Source: Microthyrium microscopicum (Eukaryota > Ascomycota > Dothideomycetes > Microthyriales > Microthyriaceae). From it: DNA of 64,000 nucleotides. The notes beneath the pieces are model-generated. The model was not told the origin of the DNA. It was given only the letters and a program-made list of their open reading frames with translations, and searched no databases. A program made the position numbers and the translations under genes. How positions within the stretch are numbered: position 1 is the stretch's first letter; each line of letters starts with the position of its first letter. Positions 62,861 through 64,000 of this stretch are shown piece after piece. The DNA lies in the NCBI GenBank assembly GCA_010405405.1, contig MU004231.1, positions 186,001 to 250,000 of the forward strand, written 5' to 3'.

Positions 62861-63579
62861 TCACCCATTCTGATCACCATCAAGTCCAAAAACCTCCAAA
62901 CTCGGCGGAATCCTAAACAACAACGGCGCCTGTAGAACATGAACCACCAATTCCCCCGCCTTACCCGCCGTATTATAACCACCAAACTCTCCACATCTAT
63001 CCATGACCCTAGAATCCGTCAGTCCATCTATAAACTGAAGCCAATAAACCTCCTCAACGCGATATCCTATCCCCACTTCACACCACCCACACGCTCTCCC
63101 AACACAAACCACCAAACCACCAAACCACCAAACCACCATATCTCTGCACCCTCAGACACAGACTTACCAGCTCATAGCCCCAACAACATCCCTACACGCC
63201 ACCTTAACCTCATCCGGCGCCTTCCTACTCGTAACAACCACCACCGTCCTCTTCAACTCACACAACTTAAGCGGCATATCCGTCCCACACATCGCACCAT
63301 TCCCCTTCGATTTGAAGTGTGATATGCAGGATTTTAATTCAGTGCGGTCGATTTCGAGGGTGGGAACGCGGATGCAGGAGGGCGTTATGGTGGATTCGTG
63401 GGGTTTTTTGGATCGGACTGATGCTAGGGGGATGTTAGTATATGGAATCAAGTAAAGGTGATGGTATGGTATGTGTGGGGAGTATTACGGTCTAAGAGGA
63501 CGCCGATGGTGGAGGGTATGGCGAGGGTGTTGGTAAAGAGGGACGCTAGGATGAGGATGAGGATGAGGAGGTGGTTCAT
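62861..63579 (-). CDS. Small secreted cysteine-containing protein (effector candidate)
   Basis: Three exons: 63579-63489, 63423-63168 and 63008-62861, giving 164 aa. The start MNHLLILILILASLFTNTLA is a strong signal peptide, probably cut after TLA. Intron 1 (65 nt) has a TACTAAC branch site and CTAG acceptor. Intron 2 (159 nt) has a GTAAGT donor and a CTGAC branch followed by TTCTAG, and is the only choice that keeps the frame and avoids stop codons. The mature part has six cysteines (TPSCIRVP, LKSCISHF, GAMCGTD, LKLCELKR, VACRDVVG, MDRCGEFGG) and ends GELVVHVLQAPLLF. No family is recognised with confidence. Length, secretion and paired cysteines fit fungal small secreted proteins, some of which act on plants or other microbes. 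Role is inferred only. Confidence 0.68.
63106..63137. repeat. 8-bp tandem repeat inside intron 2
   Basis: Four perfect copies of AAACCACC (plus strand) lie within the second intron of the secreted-protein gene. On the transcribed strand this reads GGTGGTTT. Short tandem repeats like this change length readily. Confidence 0.8.
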
Positions 63580-64000
63580 TGTGTGGTGAGATGATATCGT
63601 GACATGTTGTTCCTACACGACGACGGTTGTAAGGTGTCGTGAGAAGAATATTGTGGAAGTGTAGTTGGAACTTGGGATGTATAGCGCACATACGATAGAA
63701 CGAATCGGAAGCTGATGACGAGGATTCGGAGATTTCTACTATAGGTAACTGTATAAGCGATCAAGGTAGGGGACGGCAGAGCGGGAGGGTCACTGCGGGG
63801 ACACCAGTTTGGGACGAAGCTGTATCGTTTTTTATATGAATTGATGGCAAGGATGTTGTGGAGGCGGTACTATACTGGACCGGTTGTGGTGGAATGAGGG
63901 CTTAATATAGGAGATTGTGGTCTTGGATCACGAGGTATAGAAAGCCAGAGAGGGTATTGGTTGAGAATGTATATAGATCAATTGTTAACTATAAGCTACC
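63580..64000. promoter_or_regulatory. Upstream region of the secreted-protein gene
   Basis: Four hundred bases to the window end. It should hold the promoter of the secreted-protein gene; nothing else was seen. Confidence 0.4.

Overview
This window is nuclear DNA of a filamentous ascomycete (Pezizomycotina; I cannot fix the class, though a dothideomycete-like fungus would fit). The genes carry short introns, mostly 50-240 nt, with GTRNGT-type donors, CTRAY branch points and YAG acceptors. Promoters are pyrimidine-rich, gene strands are mixed, and the gene set is ascomycete-specific: a fused BtaB-BtaA betaine-lipid synthase, Zn2Cys6 regulator, GH125, ECM11 and a 21 kDa complex I subunit. I found no tRNA, rRNA, CRISPR array or intact mobile element.

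Layout. 1-9 kb: a PA/TM/RING-type membrane ubiquitin ligase (+), an MFS transporter (-) and a Vip1-like RRM protein (-). 9-22 kb: a dense housekeeping block with long-form RNase Z (+), the spliceosomal helicase Aquarius/Cwf11 (-), complex I subunit NUXM (+) and betaine-lipid synthase (-). 22-24 kb: a gene-free gap. 24-34 kb: a secreted-type aldo/keto reductase (+), Rer1 (-), a Crg1/Tmt1-like methyltransferase (+), a GH125 mannosidase (-) and an M3 oligopeptidase with an N-terminal membrane anchor (-). 34-44.5 kb: ECM11-domain protein (+), kinetochore protein Ndc80 (+), an Stf2-like hydrophilin (+) and adenine deaminase (-). 44.3-49.4 kb: about 5 kb with no convincing gene. 49-64 kb: Zn2Cys6 regulator (+), a 2EXR/F-box-like protein (+), glutamate decarboxylase (+), a mitochondrial PPR-type protein (-) divergent from mitoribosomal protein mS23 (+), a hypothetical protein with a 30-bp tandem repeat (-), and a three-exon small secreted cysteine-rich protein (-).

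Most genes are unrelated housekeeping functions and there is no sign of a biosynthetic cluster or defence island. Two head-to-head pairs share short promoters: Aquarius/NUXM (186 bp) and PPR/mS23 (245 bp, both mitochondrial). The most interesting signals are at gene-structure level: a start codon split by a 234-nt intron (Stf2-like), a 17-nt micro-exon with a 60-nt intron that removes an in-frame TGA (NUXM), an ATG-less in-frame upstream extension resembling a mitochondrial presequence in front of RNase Z, a membrane-anchored version of a usually soluble oligopeptidase, and a candidate effector hidden by its introns. All exon boundaries were derived by hand from splice motifs and reading-phase agreement; no homology search was run.
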